This document shows positions 49,501-59,261 of a stretch of 64,000 nt of DNA, in pieces. The notes under the pieces are model-generated. The model ran no database searches. It worked only from the letters and a program-made list of their open reading frames with translations, and had not been told where the DNA came from. The stretch is from positions 16,963,000 to 17,026,999 of the forward strand of contig OY747710.1 in NCBI GenBank assembly GCA_963556495.2, read 5' to 3'. The translations under genes and the position numbers were made by a program. Source of the DNA: Valencia hispanica (lineage: Eukaryota > Chordata > Actinopteri > Cyprinodontiformes > Valenciidae). Position 1 is the first letter of the stretch, and every line of letters begins with the position of its first letter.

Positions 49501-52500
49501 CAGTTTTAGTTTTGCCACACATAGAGTTCTGGATGTAGGCATAACAGTTTTATTTAGTTTGATCAGACCGGAGCACCTTCATCTACATGTTTCCTGTTAC
49601 CCTTTACAGCTTGTGACAAACTGCAAACAGAACTTTAAATGGCTTTCTTCTTGTCCCTCTTCAACTAAACCCTCCCCCTGTTCATATGGACAGATTCACC
49701 AACACTTATGGATCTATGCAGTTCCTCCAAAGCTAGCTACCATGGTCCTCTAACGCTTTTCTCAGAATAATATTCTCCCTGCCCAGCTTGCCAGTTTAGA
49801 TGGTAGACCAAATCTTGATAGGACTGCAGTTTTGCCATAGAAATTCCAAATAACCATTGTTTCTTAACCCTGGTCCTCAGAGCCCACAGTCCTGCTGGTT
49901 TTAGGTATTTTTCTTCATACCTGGGTGATTAACAGGCTTCTGCAGAACTTGGGTGGCATGCAGGAGCTAAATGCTATCATTTGAATCAGATGTGCTGGAG
50001 CAGAAATGCAGCTAAAACACGAAGGACAGTGGCCCCTGAGGACCAGGGTTAAGAAACACTGGATTAAACAATCCTCTGAGAAGTTAAAAGCTTGTGATAT
50101 TGGCTTTATGAGAACATATGTGCATATACCCAGATTAAATCAAATGAAATTGGAGTCTATTAGTAATTGTGACTTTTAAAGACGGTTGCAATAGGATTTG
50201 AGGGGTATCAAAGAAAAGGCGTCTGAAAACACTCGTTACAAACTATTTATTATTTTCCTACCACTTTACAATTTCAACCACTTTATAGTTTTATGTTACA
50301 TGAACTCCCAATAAAGCACCTTTGCACAAGTTTGTGGTGATAATGTGAACATTTTTAAACAGTTATGAATATTTTCAAAAAATACTTTGTAATGCACACA
50401 ATGCTGCTGATCAAATCCTTTCAGCCACCTTCATCAATATGCTGCTACCTACAAGTCCCTAAAGACAGACAGGTAAAATTACAGGAGTCCAATTGTTAAT
50501 CTGTCTTGAACAGAGGCACTTTCTGCTCTTAATCCCAGGATGCGTGTTCCATCAAGAGCACTTTAAGTCTTTCTGAAACTGCCACTGAAAAGCAAAAGTC
50601 ACTGCAGTGTCACCCATTCATCCATAAATTACTTACCTGCCCCCCCTCTGTGCGAAACTGATATTGTATGTTGTGGTCTCCAAATGCCCCAGCCTGCTGA
50701 ACACTGGCTATTGTTACAGCCGTCTGCTCTTCCCCTGTTGCGTCTTATAGTGAAAAAGAGGACATAAAGAGACACCCAGTGGTTATTATAAGAGTAGTAA
50801 AAAGAACTACCATGAAGTTAGTGACGCTGTAGTAAACGTTCTCCATGTACTATGATGTAAAGTAAAGAATATACAATTTATATAGTGTTTGAAAAAGACA
50901 ACCATTTGTTTCTTCACTTTCTGAGAAATCAGGCCAGACTAAATGTTTTAGTCAAGTCGGGATAACAATAATTAATTATATTTATTAAATGTCAGAAAAA
51001 GGAGATAAAGTAGTTTTAACAATATTTTTTAAACACTCTTTTTAAATGCAAAATTTGAAATACAAAAGGAACATTATGCCTTTTAACAATTCAGGAAAGC
51101 CAAGATGATAATATCTTGGTTTAGTAAATTGATGATAGATTAATTAGAGGATCCATACTGTGGATGTTTGTCTCCATTAAGAAAATCTAAACAAATCAGT
51201 TCTAAGATGTGAGGAAGGGAGATGTGGGCCTCCACAAGCCTGGTTCGTCATTGGGTACAATTTCCAGATGCCTAAAGGTGCCACATTCATCTGTCCAAAC
51301 AATTACATGCAAGTATAAACAGCATGAGAACGTCCAGCCATCACACTGTTCAGGAATCAGACGTGTTCTGTGCTCCAGAGATGAATGTGTTGTGGTGGGA
51401 AATGAGTGTGTCAACGCCTGAAGAAAAACACAGTACCATGTAAAGATACTGGCGGACACTGAGAAGGGAAAGTCATTATCCAGAGTCAAACAAGTCCAGT
51501 GAAACGACATGGGCTCAAAGTCCATTTAGAGATGAACGCCAATCCTGAGAGCACCATAACAACTGTGAAGTACAGGGATGGCAGCATCATGCTGTGTGGG
51601 TGCTTTGCTGGAAGAGGCACGAGTGCACTTCCCATCATAGATGGCATCATGAGGAAAGACTATTATGAGGAAAACATTTAAACAAAGCATCAAGACGTCT
51701 GCCAGGAAGACAAAGCTTGGGTGCAAATGGACTTCCAAATGGGCAATGACCCTAAGCATGGCCAAGCTGATTCCAAAGAGGTTTAAGAACAACAAAGTCA
51801 ATATTTTGGAGTGGGAATCACAAAGCCCTGATCTAAGTCCTATTAAAAAAAAGTTGTAGGCATCTAGTGAGAAAGAAGACCTACAGACCTGACTTAGTTA
51901 CACTAGTTGTCTTTGGAGGAATGGGGGAAAATTCCAGCTAACTATTGTGGAAGGCTTGTAAAAAGATACCAAAACATTTAATCCAAGTCCTCAAAGTAAA
52001 AGCAGTTCTATCAAAAACTAAAGAAATGTGTGTAAACTTCTAAATTTGGTAAAAAGTCCAAAAATAATCTCTAAAAAACTAATTATTCTGCAAATAAAAC
52101 ATAAATCTAGTAATGGTTTAGTCTGAATTACGTTAAACATCCACACCTGGTTACAAGTTATTAAGCAATGCATTGGTCTAAAAGTCACTATTCTTCTTTT
52201 CTTATTACTGCTTTGATCTTTAACACACATCACTGCCAATGCATGACAAACAAATGCTCACCTTCAGATGCCTGGACAACCTCTTCTTCTTGCTTTTCTT
52301 GGCTGCAAATCAAATGCAAACAACAACTCAATTTTCAAACACCACTAAATGGTTAAAATGTTTTAGCGACCAAACAAACATAGTATGTGACCCTCAGCTT
52401 CTCCAAAGCCAAACCCGTGCATCAATCCCGCAAACCAAAAATGCAATTTTACAGAAAAACCGAACCTTGCTTTGGTTTCTGTTTCCCTCTGCGGCTGACA

Positions 52501-52834
52501 CCAATATTCAGTGTTTTAATAGTTAGCCTAAGCTATCTTGGCTCCTGAAATGTTATTACCTGGTTATTATGTTTCCTCATAATACGCCACTAGTACCCTT
52601 GAGTACCACATGTCATGTCCTCTGCTAAGAAGGTCCACCACTTTAATTGCAAACTTAAGTGCGGTTCTCAAAATAAACTGTTTTTAAAGCAGTTTTTTTG
52701 GGGGAGTCAGGCCTTGCTAAGCGTCCTAAACTAGCTGTGTCAAATAGCATGTAGTTGTTAGCCTGTCTCTGTTGGCCATTTTGACAGAGTCCCGTTTACC
52801 TTGCAGTGTCCAGACTCTGTTCGAGCATATCCAT
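31507..52834 (-). CDS. usf2: Upstream stimulatory factor 2 (bHLH-leucine zipper transcription factor)
   Basis: Ten coding exons, all GT-AG and phase-consistent: 52834-52800, 52302-52262, 50743-50637, 46614-46495, 43383-43230, 38921-38834, 34442-34384, 33997-33903, 33816-33688, 31596-31507 (918 nt, 305 residues; human USF2 is 346). The start MDMLEQSLDTAS and the end LQQHGIEMVGETPPQ are USF2-type rather than USF1. Order: acidic N-terminus (QEKQEEEVVQ), a GEEQTAV block, the USF-specific region (VTYRVVQVTD in exon 4), AVIQNPFSNGG and FAYFPA in exon 5, GQFYVMMTP in exon 6. The basic region is RDERRRAQHNEVERRRRDK, with its E-box-contacting His, Glu and Arg all present, followed by helix-loop-helix in exons 8-9 and the zipper in exons 9-10. 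Nuclear dimer binding CACGTG. The zipper shows Leu-to-Cys at NDLCRQQ (see findings). Introns total about 20 kb and are transposon-rich. Confidence 0.97.
31850..32890 (+). mobile_element. Decayed Tc1-like copy in usf2 intron 9
   Basis: Recognisable in order: CTGTGCCTGGAGTCATTGCT, AAAAGGACTGGACTGTGGCT, TTCATTTGGAAATCAAGGTC, GTCATCTACAGGTGTTGGTC, CATGCTTTATGGAGATGCTG, CCAACAGGACTTGCTACCTG, ATCTATGGAGTATTGTCAAG. This is the same family or a near relative of the 22765-24312 element, here on the opposite strand and with many frame breaks. Confidence 0.8.
34850..35450 (-). mobile_element. Possible Tc1-like relic in usf2 intron 6
   Basis: Words such as AACAGGCCCACAGCATTAAA and TACCTTCCACCATACTTAAC then AGTGGGGATAAGGTGC recall reverse-strand Tc1-like transposase sequence, but decay is heavy, no ends were found and boundaries are arbitrary. 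Confidence 0.3.
37205..37620 (+). mobile_element. Internally deleted Tc1-like copy in usf2 intron 6
   Basis: Left terminal repeat words (GGATTTTATGTGATATACCA then ACACAAAGTAG), then directly the end of the transposase gene (AGAATGGCCCAGTCAAAGTT, AGATGTGCAAAGCTGGTAGA, GACATACCC), then the right terminal repeat (GAGTATCACATAAAATCCCA). Most of the gene is deleted. Confidence 0.8.
38490..38640 (+). repeat. LINE-type 3' tail in usf2 intron 6
   Basis: CTGCGATGGACTGGCGACCT and GTCCAGGGTGTACCCTGCCT followed by GGAGATAGGCACCAGCTGCC and AAAATGGATGGATGGA is the classic 3' end of a widespread fish and vertebrate LINE family (L2-like), with its tail of ATGG repeats. Confidence 0.65.
39065..39175 (+). repeat. 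LINE-type 3' tail in usf2 intron 5
   Basis: CAGTGTGTGAATGACTGAAT then GTAAAGCGCTTTGGGGTCCT, GATAAAGCGTTGTACAAC and CAGGCCATTTACCATTTA match the usual fish LINE tail. Only the tail is present. Confidence 0.6.
39922..40422. mobile_element. hAT-type MITE in usf2 intron 5
   Basis: Begins TAGGGCTGGACGATATGGCC and ends ATCGCCCCAGCCCTA, terminal inverted repeats of the hAT-like TAGGGCTGGGCGATAT class. The flanking 8-mers CTGTCCAT (39914-39921) and CTCTACAT (40423-40430) agree at 6 of 8 positions, fitting an aged 8-bp target-site duplication. A C-homopolymer of about 16 lies at about 39972-39987. No transposase. Confidence 0.8.
40594..41084. mobile_element. Short TIR element 1 in usf2 intron 5
   Basis: The left end CTTAAAGGAACATGGGGCAG and right end CTGCCCCATGCTCCTTTAAAG are inverted with one mismatch over 18 or more bases. 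The interior is less AT-rich than the intron around it and includes an open frame of unknown meaning; it looks non-autonomous. Confidence 0.8.
41078..41654. mobile_element. Short TIR element 2 in usf2 intron 5, abutting element 1
   Basis: The left end TTTAAAGGTGGGATATAATGC is mirrored by GCATAATACCCCCCCCCTTT at 41632-41651 plus AAA, so the terminus is roughly TTTAAAGG(T/G)GGGATAT(A/T)ATGC. The interior holds a purine-rich GGGGAGGGGAGGGG stretch near 41395-41415. It shares the TTTAAAG at its left border with element 1. Confidence 0.7.
44030..44810 (+). mobile_element. hAT-like fragment with a BED zinc finger in usf2 intron 4
   Basis: The plus strand at about 44284-44458 encodes DVWEYFGYYKKPDVPGLEEE followed by C-x2-C (CKTC), RGGNTWNMIAHVREHHPSLY, which is the BED zinc finger at the start of many hAT transposases, and then a GTAAAG splice donor. 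The right end CATACCGGCCCATGCCTA is mirrored imperfectly by a CATGGCCCGG stretch near 44059. The catalytic gene is absent. A hairpin lies within it (see findings). Confidence 0.65.
44591..44664. repeat. Near-perfect inverted repeat of about 30 bp
   Basis: TGAGGCAGATATGGTAACTA then GCATGCTAA (44591-44619) is mirrored at 44632-44664, with a 4-nt extra ACTA in the right arm and a 12-nt spacer. A third, partial copy (GGCAGATATGG) occurs upstream at about 44532. Confidence 0.9.
47867..48330. mobile_element. Insertion A within the Tc1 copy
   Basis: The Tc1 text stops after CAAACTCAG and resumes after GGGCCTCAG, so CTCAG flanks both sides (47862-47866 and 48331-48335). The right end, read inverted, is GCCCTGTCTACATTAGGCCG, a common MITE terminus in fish; the left end GTTGCTTCTGCACCAACACG resembles it only loosely. 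Boundaries inferred from where the Tc1 reading breaks. Confidence 0.55.
48682..49488 (+). mobile_element. Insertion B: hAT element within the Tc1 copy
   Basis: Starts TAGGGCTGGGGAATAAATC and ends GGCCATTTTGCCCAGCCCTA, hAT-like inverted termini. The flanking 8-mers AATGGTGA (48674-48681) and AATAGTGA (49489-49496) differ at one base, an 8-bp duplication as expected for hAT. The interior plus strand has the BED finger and linker of a ZBED-like hAT transposase in about 48919-49290: LEQQTARCKICLKAVATKGG, TTNLFQHLKQR, GKRQATIGESFSHCVPYDK, VEKPSFIYILKTFDARYVLP. The catalytic domain is missing, so it is non-autonomous. Confidence 0.85.
49855..50061. mobile_element. Insertion C: 207-bp MITE within the Tc1 copy
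   Basis: TGTTTCTTAACCCTGGTCCT at 49858-49877 (with CAG following) is the exact reverse complement of the segment ending at 50058; the 23-bp arms are perfect. The CCCTGGTCCTCAG terminus is typical of small hAT-like MITEs (Angel-like) in fish. The Tc1 reading jumps from ATAGAAATTCCAAATAAC on the left to GGATTAAACAATCC on the right. Confidence 0.8.
51190..52030 (+). mobile_element. Decayed Tc1-like copy in usf2 intron 2
   Basis: Transposase gene text on the plus strand with many frame breaks: GATGGCAGCATCATGCTGTG then TGGGTGCTTTGCTGGAAG (catalytic core region), AATGACCCTAAGCATGGCC, GGAATCACAAAGCCCTGATC then TAAGTCC (the consensus is QSPDLSPIE). Ends not clearly defined. Confidence 0.7.
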
Positions 52835-53090
52835 CAGGTTGGAAATAAAAAGTGATATTCGGTGTCACAGACGGAGATGGGAGTGCTGATCACGGGAACA
52901 AACACTCGGGTCATGTGAGAGAGACAGCCCAGGACACGTGAGGTACGACTCGGTGTCGGAGATAAAATGGAGGCCGCTGCTGCTTCTGTTGGTGTGATCG
53001 AGCAGAAGAGGTGACTCCGCCGGGCGGATATAAGCAGCTCACTGAGCCAAGGCGTTTTCAGCGCCGCTTTTATTTTCGTTCTTCATTGTT
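52835..53090 (-). promoter_or_regulatory. usf2 5' UTR and promoter region with a USF E-box
   Basis: The sequence immediately upstream of the usf2 start is richer in G, C and CpG than its surroundings and has no obvious TATA box in place, as expected for a widely expressed transcription factor. It contains the palindromic E-box CACGTG at 52935-52940 in the context GGACACGTGAGG, which is the preferred USF1/USF2 binding site, and a second near-match GTCATGTGAG at 52912-52921. This suggests autoregulation but does not prove it. Confidence 0.5.
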
Positions 53091-53374
53091 TCAGAAACGT
53101 TGGCTTATGTTAGTAAGAAAAAAAAAAAAAAAATCAAATTATTTGGAAATAAATAATAGAGAGAATACAGATCCCCATTGCATCTTATTATTAAAAACTT
53201 GATTATAGTTACATCGCATAATATATTACATGTTATAATTCCAATAGTTTTTCAGCAGCACAGTTACAATTAAAGCCACTTTAATCCAAAATTCTGTTTT
53301 AATCAAACATCACATATATTTATGAATAAACTGGCCCATTAGAGGATGAAATGCTACAACATGAATACTGACAC

Positions 53375-53560
53375 TGATTTTGTTACTTTACAACCCTAAA
53401 CTTCTTTCTATTTGGATTTCTATGATGGACCAACACAGAGTAGTGTTATTCTGAAGTAGAAGTAAGTTTGTGCATCTTTTGTTTTAAATGTAGGGTTTGT
53501 AATCAGACCCCTTTACTTTGACACCACTAAATAATATTCAGTGCAACCAATTTTCTTCCG
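53375..53560 (+). mobile_element. Solo Tc1-like terminal fragment
   Basis: ATTTCTATGATGGACCAACA then CAGAGTAGTG and CAGACCCCTTTACTTTGACA then CAGTGCAACCAATTTTCTT follow the outer part of the common fish Tc1. The rest of the element is absent. Confidence 0.6.
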
Positions 53561-53640
53561 TGCTTTTTTTTTTCTTGCTGTTGTTGAATGTTAATTATTT
53601 AATTTTTTTCTGTGATAGGCGTACAGGTTCATAACAAGAC

Positions 53641-53721
<81 letters not shown>
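53641..53721. repeat. (AAT)n microsatellite
   Basis: An uninterrupted run of about 27 AAT trinucleotides. A short ATT tract follows at about 53791-53808. Confidence 0.98.
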
Positions 53722-53722
<1 letters not shown>

Positions 53723-54407
53723 GTTTATAATATCTTTAATAGAAAAACAACCAAACAAGAGGACTATTAGTAGTTTTGTTCATCAACTCATTATTATTAT
53801 TATTATTGAATTGATTAACAAAAGTGGTTTGGACCATAGGGTTAAACTGATTTTTAAGATGTGTTATTATCATTATTTTTCATAGTATATGCTTCAAATA
53901 GCTTTTCACTAAATTGATCTAAAATAAAATAAAAAAACAATGCGACTTTGAAAAGCTGCAATATGCTGCAATGTTTTATCATATTTTTACTGTATTAGAG
54001 AAAGTTATATTGATTAAAGCCAGTTTGTATTTAATTATACTGAATATTGCCCAATAGGCACGAGATTCATTTGTAAAGTGTCTGTTGTAAATTTGCGCTT
54101 GTATAAAAACTTTTATTTTGTAGGAAAACACTTTAAGCCAATCCGCGTTTAAGAAGATATTTTTTGCAAAGTTTTCAAGCAAAGCACATAGCACACATCA
54201 TACATTTTACACTTTAGAGGGTAGATAAATATTAGACTCATACAAAATGTTCATATAAAAAATAATTCTGTTAAGATTGTGTGTAATTAAGCATGCTTTA
54301 CAGTAAAGTCAAACGCCACTCTAGAACGTTGACGTGAACTTTGCCCCACATAAAGCGGAACCTTTGTTCTTTTGGGTTTCTTTGCGACATAGATACGTGA
54401 GCGCCGC

Positions 54408-54770
54408 TATAAAAAGGGTCTGCTTTAAACTGTTTTAGCTCTGTGAAAGCCGAGGGACCCTAAGTATTTACTTTCAGTTGTGAGAAAGTTGGATTATTCT
54501 TTACCCAAACGTGAAATACATCGTTCTTGTCATTCACACATTGAAATCGTAACACCATTTCGATTGATTTAACAACGCCAAAAATCGCCTTTCAACCAAT
54601 CAACACTCGAGAAGCCGTCAAGCAGTTGCGTATGATTGGCTGAAATGGTAGGCGGTGTTTTAATCTATGGTGGTTTCACCGTCAAATAATTCCGGTCTGT
54701 CCTCCTTGGGTGAAGGTTCACCGTGGTGACTCTGAGAAGGTGTCTGTGATTGTTAATCGTTTTATTCACA
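54408..54770 (+). promoter_or_regulatory. etfb upstream region (TATA and CCAAT motifs)
   Basis: A TATAAAAAGG lies at 54408-54417, CCAAT at 54596-54600 and its inverse ATTGG at 54635-54639, with a further CCAATCC at about 54138. The CCAAT pair sits 130-175 nt before the etfb start codon, as is common for nuclear genes of mitochondrial metabolism. The TATA box is 363 nt from the ATG, so either the 5' UTR is long or spliced, or the TATA belongs to another transcript. No sequence before 54771 extends the etfb frame convincingly. Confidence 0.45.
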
Positions 54771-57700
54771 ATGTCCGGCCGTGTTCTTGTTGGAGTAAAG
54801 CGTGTCATCGACTATGCAGTTAAGGTAAATCATTTTTTACTTTCCCAGCTGATCTATTTTTCCTTTTAATTGCAGGTTATAGTCTTTATTCATTGACTCT
54901 GTGCGTTGAAAGCTAATGTTAGCCCAACAATAGTTGTTAATTTATATGTCAAGTGTTTACTACCTGCTGCAAAGGTTACATGCTTAAATTGCATGATTGC
55001 ACCACATTTTACATTCAGTATAGACGTAGCAATGCTCCCTGTCAGGCTCACGGTTTTCAGTTGTGTAATCCGTACCTGGCTGTCTTCCCTTGAAGCAGTT
55101 TCTAAGTTTTTCCACATCAAAAGCTAATGTGTAAGTATTATTATTAGTAGTAGAATAGCATTTTTACATATATATTTCATTTATTGTTTCCCTGGAGTTG
55201 GAGCAGAACCAAAAACACGTTCAGTTAAAATAAGTTCATGCAACAGCAAGAACTGTCCTGTCTCAGCTGCCCCCAGCAGGATCTTTGCTGTGTAGTCCCA
55301 GCTGCCCCTATGAGCTGCACCAACACTGGATCTGTGTAGATCAAACAGCAGAATCAGCTTGGAAAATGCACTCTAGTTTGATCTTATTAGCTTTAGAAAG
55401 TATTAAAATTAATTGTTAGATTAAATCACTTGAATGTCCTTGGTAGCACATCAATCTCCATATCACCATATACCCATAAAATAAAAATATCACATTCATG
55501 CTGTTAGCTGGCAATGAACAGGCAAAAATCTGTGCCGTTTTGTTTTAACATCTTTGAAAGATTTTGTTTCCTGTTTTCACATGTCAGTCAGTTTACAATC
55601 TCGTTTTATAGGACAGAACTTCACTTGTGGATATGAATCACTGATCTCAGCAACACCAAAAGCTTTAGTGTTGCTGAGCCAGTTGAGGTTCCACCTCATC
55701 TCGATGTGGAGGAGCAGCGGCTCTACTGTGAGCCGCTCTAGGATGACTGAACTTCTCACCCTAAACACCAAAAGTATATAATTTATATTGTTTAGAGCAG
55801 TGTGTACTAGGACTGCACATTATAATGCAGATGTGTTGTTATTGCAATGCCAGTGTACATAATATGCACATTACAAAGAACTGCTTGGACTGTGATACCT
55901 GTGAGGATCTCTGTGCTAGTATTGTATTTGGTGGGACCTGCTGTTTAATGGAGCACAAACATGCTTTGAATGTTCAGTGGTGGTATGTTGTAAAGATATT
56001 ACAACAGATGGCCAAAGGCAACTTTTTCAATAAATCCTTGTTGAGATGAAAACTGTAAATTTTATTTCATTTTTAGGGACCCAAATAGCTGAACAGTCGA
56101 CTTATTCTCTGAAGTATATGTTTGCAATGAACCCAAAGCAGAAAGACATCAACAGTTCATCACAGGACATTGTTATTGTAACATTGACAGACATTTTTAC
56201 ATGTTCTCCTAATATCATGCAGCCCTATTATACTTATTACGATAAAGTTAAAATTAGGGACAATAAAAATAAAGTGTGAAATTTAAAGGCACTATTTATG
56301 CCTAAAGGTTGGCAATACCAAAAAACTACCCTAACGATATATAGTGTGGCAGATAACTGAGTAGATTTTGTAATTAGATTGTGATTAGTAGATTATAAAC
56401 CCGTTTGTACACAATTTTTTAATTAGCAGACACTAAAGACCTGGCAGTGTTATTATGTAAATACCTCAATATCGATACAATACAAATTTGGGAATGTATA
56501 TTCCCAAATGAATACTACCCATAGAAGAAAAATACTTATCTTTTCAAGCTGGAAAGAAAAATCCAACTATAATTTGGTGATAATAAACTCATAAAAAATG
56601 GAACAAATTTAATCTCCTGTAGTGCTCTGTTGGGTTCATTTTCTATCAGTGTTTAAAAAAAGAAAGAATTAGGGAATCCGTTATTTATACCGTCTATTAG
56701 GGATGTAAGAAAATATCGATACGCCAATATATTGCAATATTTTATGTAAGGCTGGGCGATATGGCCTCAAATCTATGTTGCGATTTAATCTAAAGCATGT
56801 GCGCGAATGATATCTATGCAATATATTCTTTTCTTTATATATGTCAAAATGACAGTTTATGAACATTCTCACCTTTTACATACATTACAGCAAAACAACA
56901 ACTTCAAAAAAGTTTAGAATGCCATTTAAAGAACATGTATTGTGCAAAATGCATTAAAAAAATATTAGAATCTTTTTTCCAAAAAATGCAACACAAAAAT
57001 TCTCACAACATAAAGATGGCGATATTTTACATAAATTATAAGCTAAATGCCATTAAAAAACACAAAGTTCAAAATGGTCTACTTTCCTGGTTACTTATTT
57101 ATAAATTTAATATTGCACCATAATAAACCTGCACATATTTAAATTAAAACTGCTTCAAGTTCAACTGTTTTTTTTATCTCCATTAAATGGAAAACAACAA
57201 ATATTAAACTTGCAATATGTAGTGTAAAGACGAACACTGAACATCAGTATTTATCATCCTTGATGACAGCTTGATGACATCATCAAAATGTGCAATCGTG
57301 GTGGGCCAGTATAGTCAAAATCTCTACCTTTGGCTAAATTTATATAATTTCTACCTTATACCTTTTTATATTGCCCACCACTAATTTTATGTCACAATAT
57401 TGTATACATATTCAAAAGCAATGTATTTTTTTGTTGTTTTTTTACAATTTGAATGGAACCAATAATGATGACAGTAATTATTACAGTAGAAATAAAAGTA
57501 GGATTGCTAGTTTGTGGGTGTTTTCACCTTTGTTCCAGTGGATCTACTAGATCTAGTAATAAAACTGGATGTGTTAAAGTATGAAACAGGTTGGAGTGTT
57601 TAGAATGATGTGACAGTTTTTCTACAGTTGAATTCAGTTTTAGAAATCACAATATATATGCTTACTAATAGTATCGCTACATATCGCAATATATTGTATC

Positions 57701-59210
57701 GGGATGGTGGGGAGCTTGTGCATATAAACTCAGCAAAAAAAGAAACGTCCCTTTTTCAGGACTGTGTATTTCAACAATAATGTAAAAATCCAAAAAACTT
57801 TACAGATCTTCATTGTAAAGGGTTTAAACAATGTTTTCCATGCATGTTCAATTAACCATAATCAAATAATTAACATGTACCTGTGGAATGGTCGTTAAGG
57901 CCTTAACAGCTTACAGAAAGTAGGCGTTTAAGGTTACAGTTCTAAAAACGCAGGACACTAAAGAGACTTGTCTAGCGACTGTGAAAAACACCCAACGAAA
58001 GATGCCCAGGGTCCCTGCTCATCTGCGTGAACGTGCATTAGGCATGCTGCAGGGATGCATGAGGACTGCTGATGTGGCTAGGGCAATAAATTGCCATGTC
58101 CGCACTGTGAGACGCCTAAGACAGCGCTACAGGGAGACAGGAAGGACAGCTGATCATCCTCGCAGTGGAAGACCACGTGTAACAACACCTGCACAGGATC
58201 GGTACATCCGAACATCACACCTGCGTGACAGGTACAGGATGGCCACAACAACTGCCCGAGTCACACCAGGAACACACAATCCCTCCATCAGTGCTCAGAC
58301 TGTCAGCAATAGGCTGAGAGAGGCTGGACTGAGGGCTTGTAGGCCTGTTGTAAGGCAGGTCCTTACCAGACATCACCAGCAACAACGTCGCCTATGGGCA
58401 CAAACCCACCTTCGCTGGACCAGACAGGAGTGACAAAAAGTGCTCTTCACTGATGAGTCACGGTTTTGTCTCACCAGGGGTGATGGACGGATTCGTGTTT
58501 ATCGTCGTAGGAATGAGTGTTACACCGAGGCCTGTACCCTGGAGCGGGATCGATTTGGAGGTGGGGGGTCCGTCATGGTCTGGGGGGGTATATCACATCA
58601 CCATCGGACTGAGCTTGTTGTCATTGCAGGCAATCTCAATGCCTTGCTGTACAGGGAAGACATCCTCTTCCCTCATGTGGTACCCTTTATGCATGCTCAT
58701 CCGGACATGATCCTCCAGCTGGACAATGCCACCAGCCATACTGCGCGTTCTGTGCGTGAGTTTCTGCATGGCAGCAATGTCAGTGTTCTGCCATGGCCAG
58801 CGAAGAGCCCGGATCTCAATCCCATTGAGCACGTCTGGGACCTGTTGGATCGCAGGGTGAGGGCTAGGGCCATTCCCCCCAGAAATGTCCAGGAACTTGC
58901 AAGTGCCTTGGTGGAAGAGTGGGGTAACATCTCACAGCAAGCACTGACAAATCTGGTCCAGTCCATGAGGAGGAGATGCACTGCAGTACTTCAAGCAGCT
59001 GGTGGCCACACCAGATACTGACTGGTACTTTTGATTTTGAGCCTCCCTTCATTCAAGGACACATTATTCTATTTCTGTTAGTCACATGTCTGTGAAACAT
59101 TTTTAGTTTATGGTGTTGACTCTTTTAGTGTTCATACAAATATTTACACACATTAAGTTTACTGAAAGTAAAAACCGTTGAAAGTCAGAGGACATTTCTT
59201 TTTTTGCTGA

Positions 59211-59261
<51 letters not shown>

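Larger units (their letters stand above)
47660..50395 (-). mobile_element. Decayed Tc1-like copy in usf2 intron 3, split by three insertions
   Basis: The left terminal repeat (about 47680-47800) keeps TTTTAGTGGTAGACCAACTC and TTGTGAAGTGGAAGGAAAC; the right (about 50220-50395) keeps TTTACAATTTCAACCAC and ATGAACTCCCAATAAAGCAC inverted. Between them, reverse-strand Tc1 transposase text continues across three interruptions: CTTCTTTGCAAAATAGCTCA at 47839 onward, TTTAAGTCTTGCCGCC and CTGACACATGAATATCATTT at 48371-48450, GATCAGACCGGAGCACCTTC at 49560-49580, and ACAATCCTCTGAGAAGTTAA at about 50069-50090. The host Tc1 itself is heavily mutated. Confidence 0.85.
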
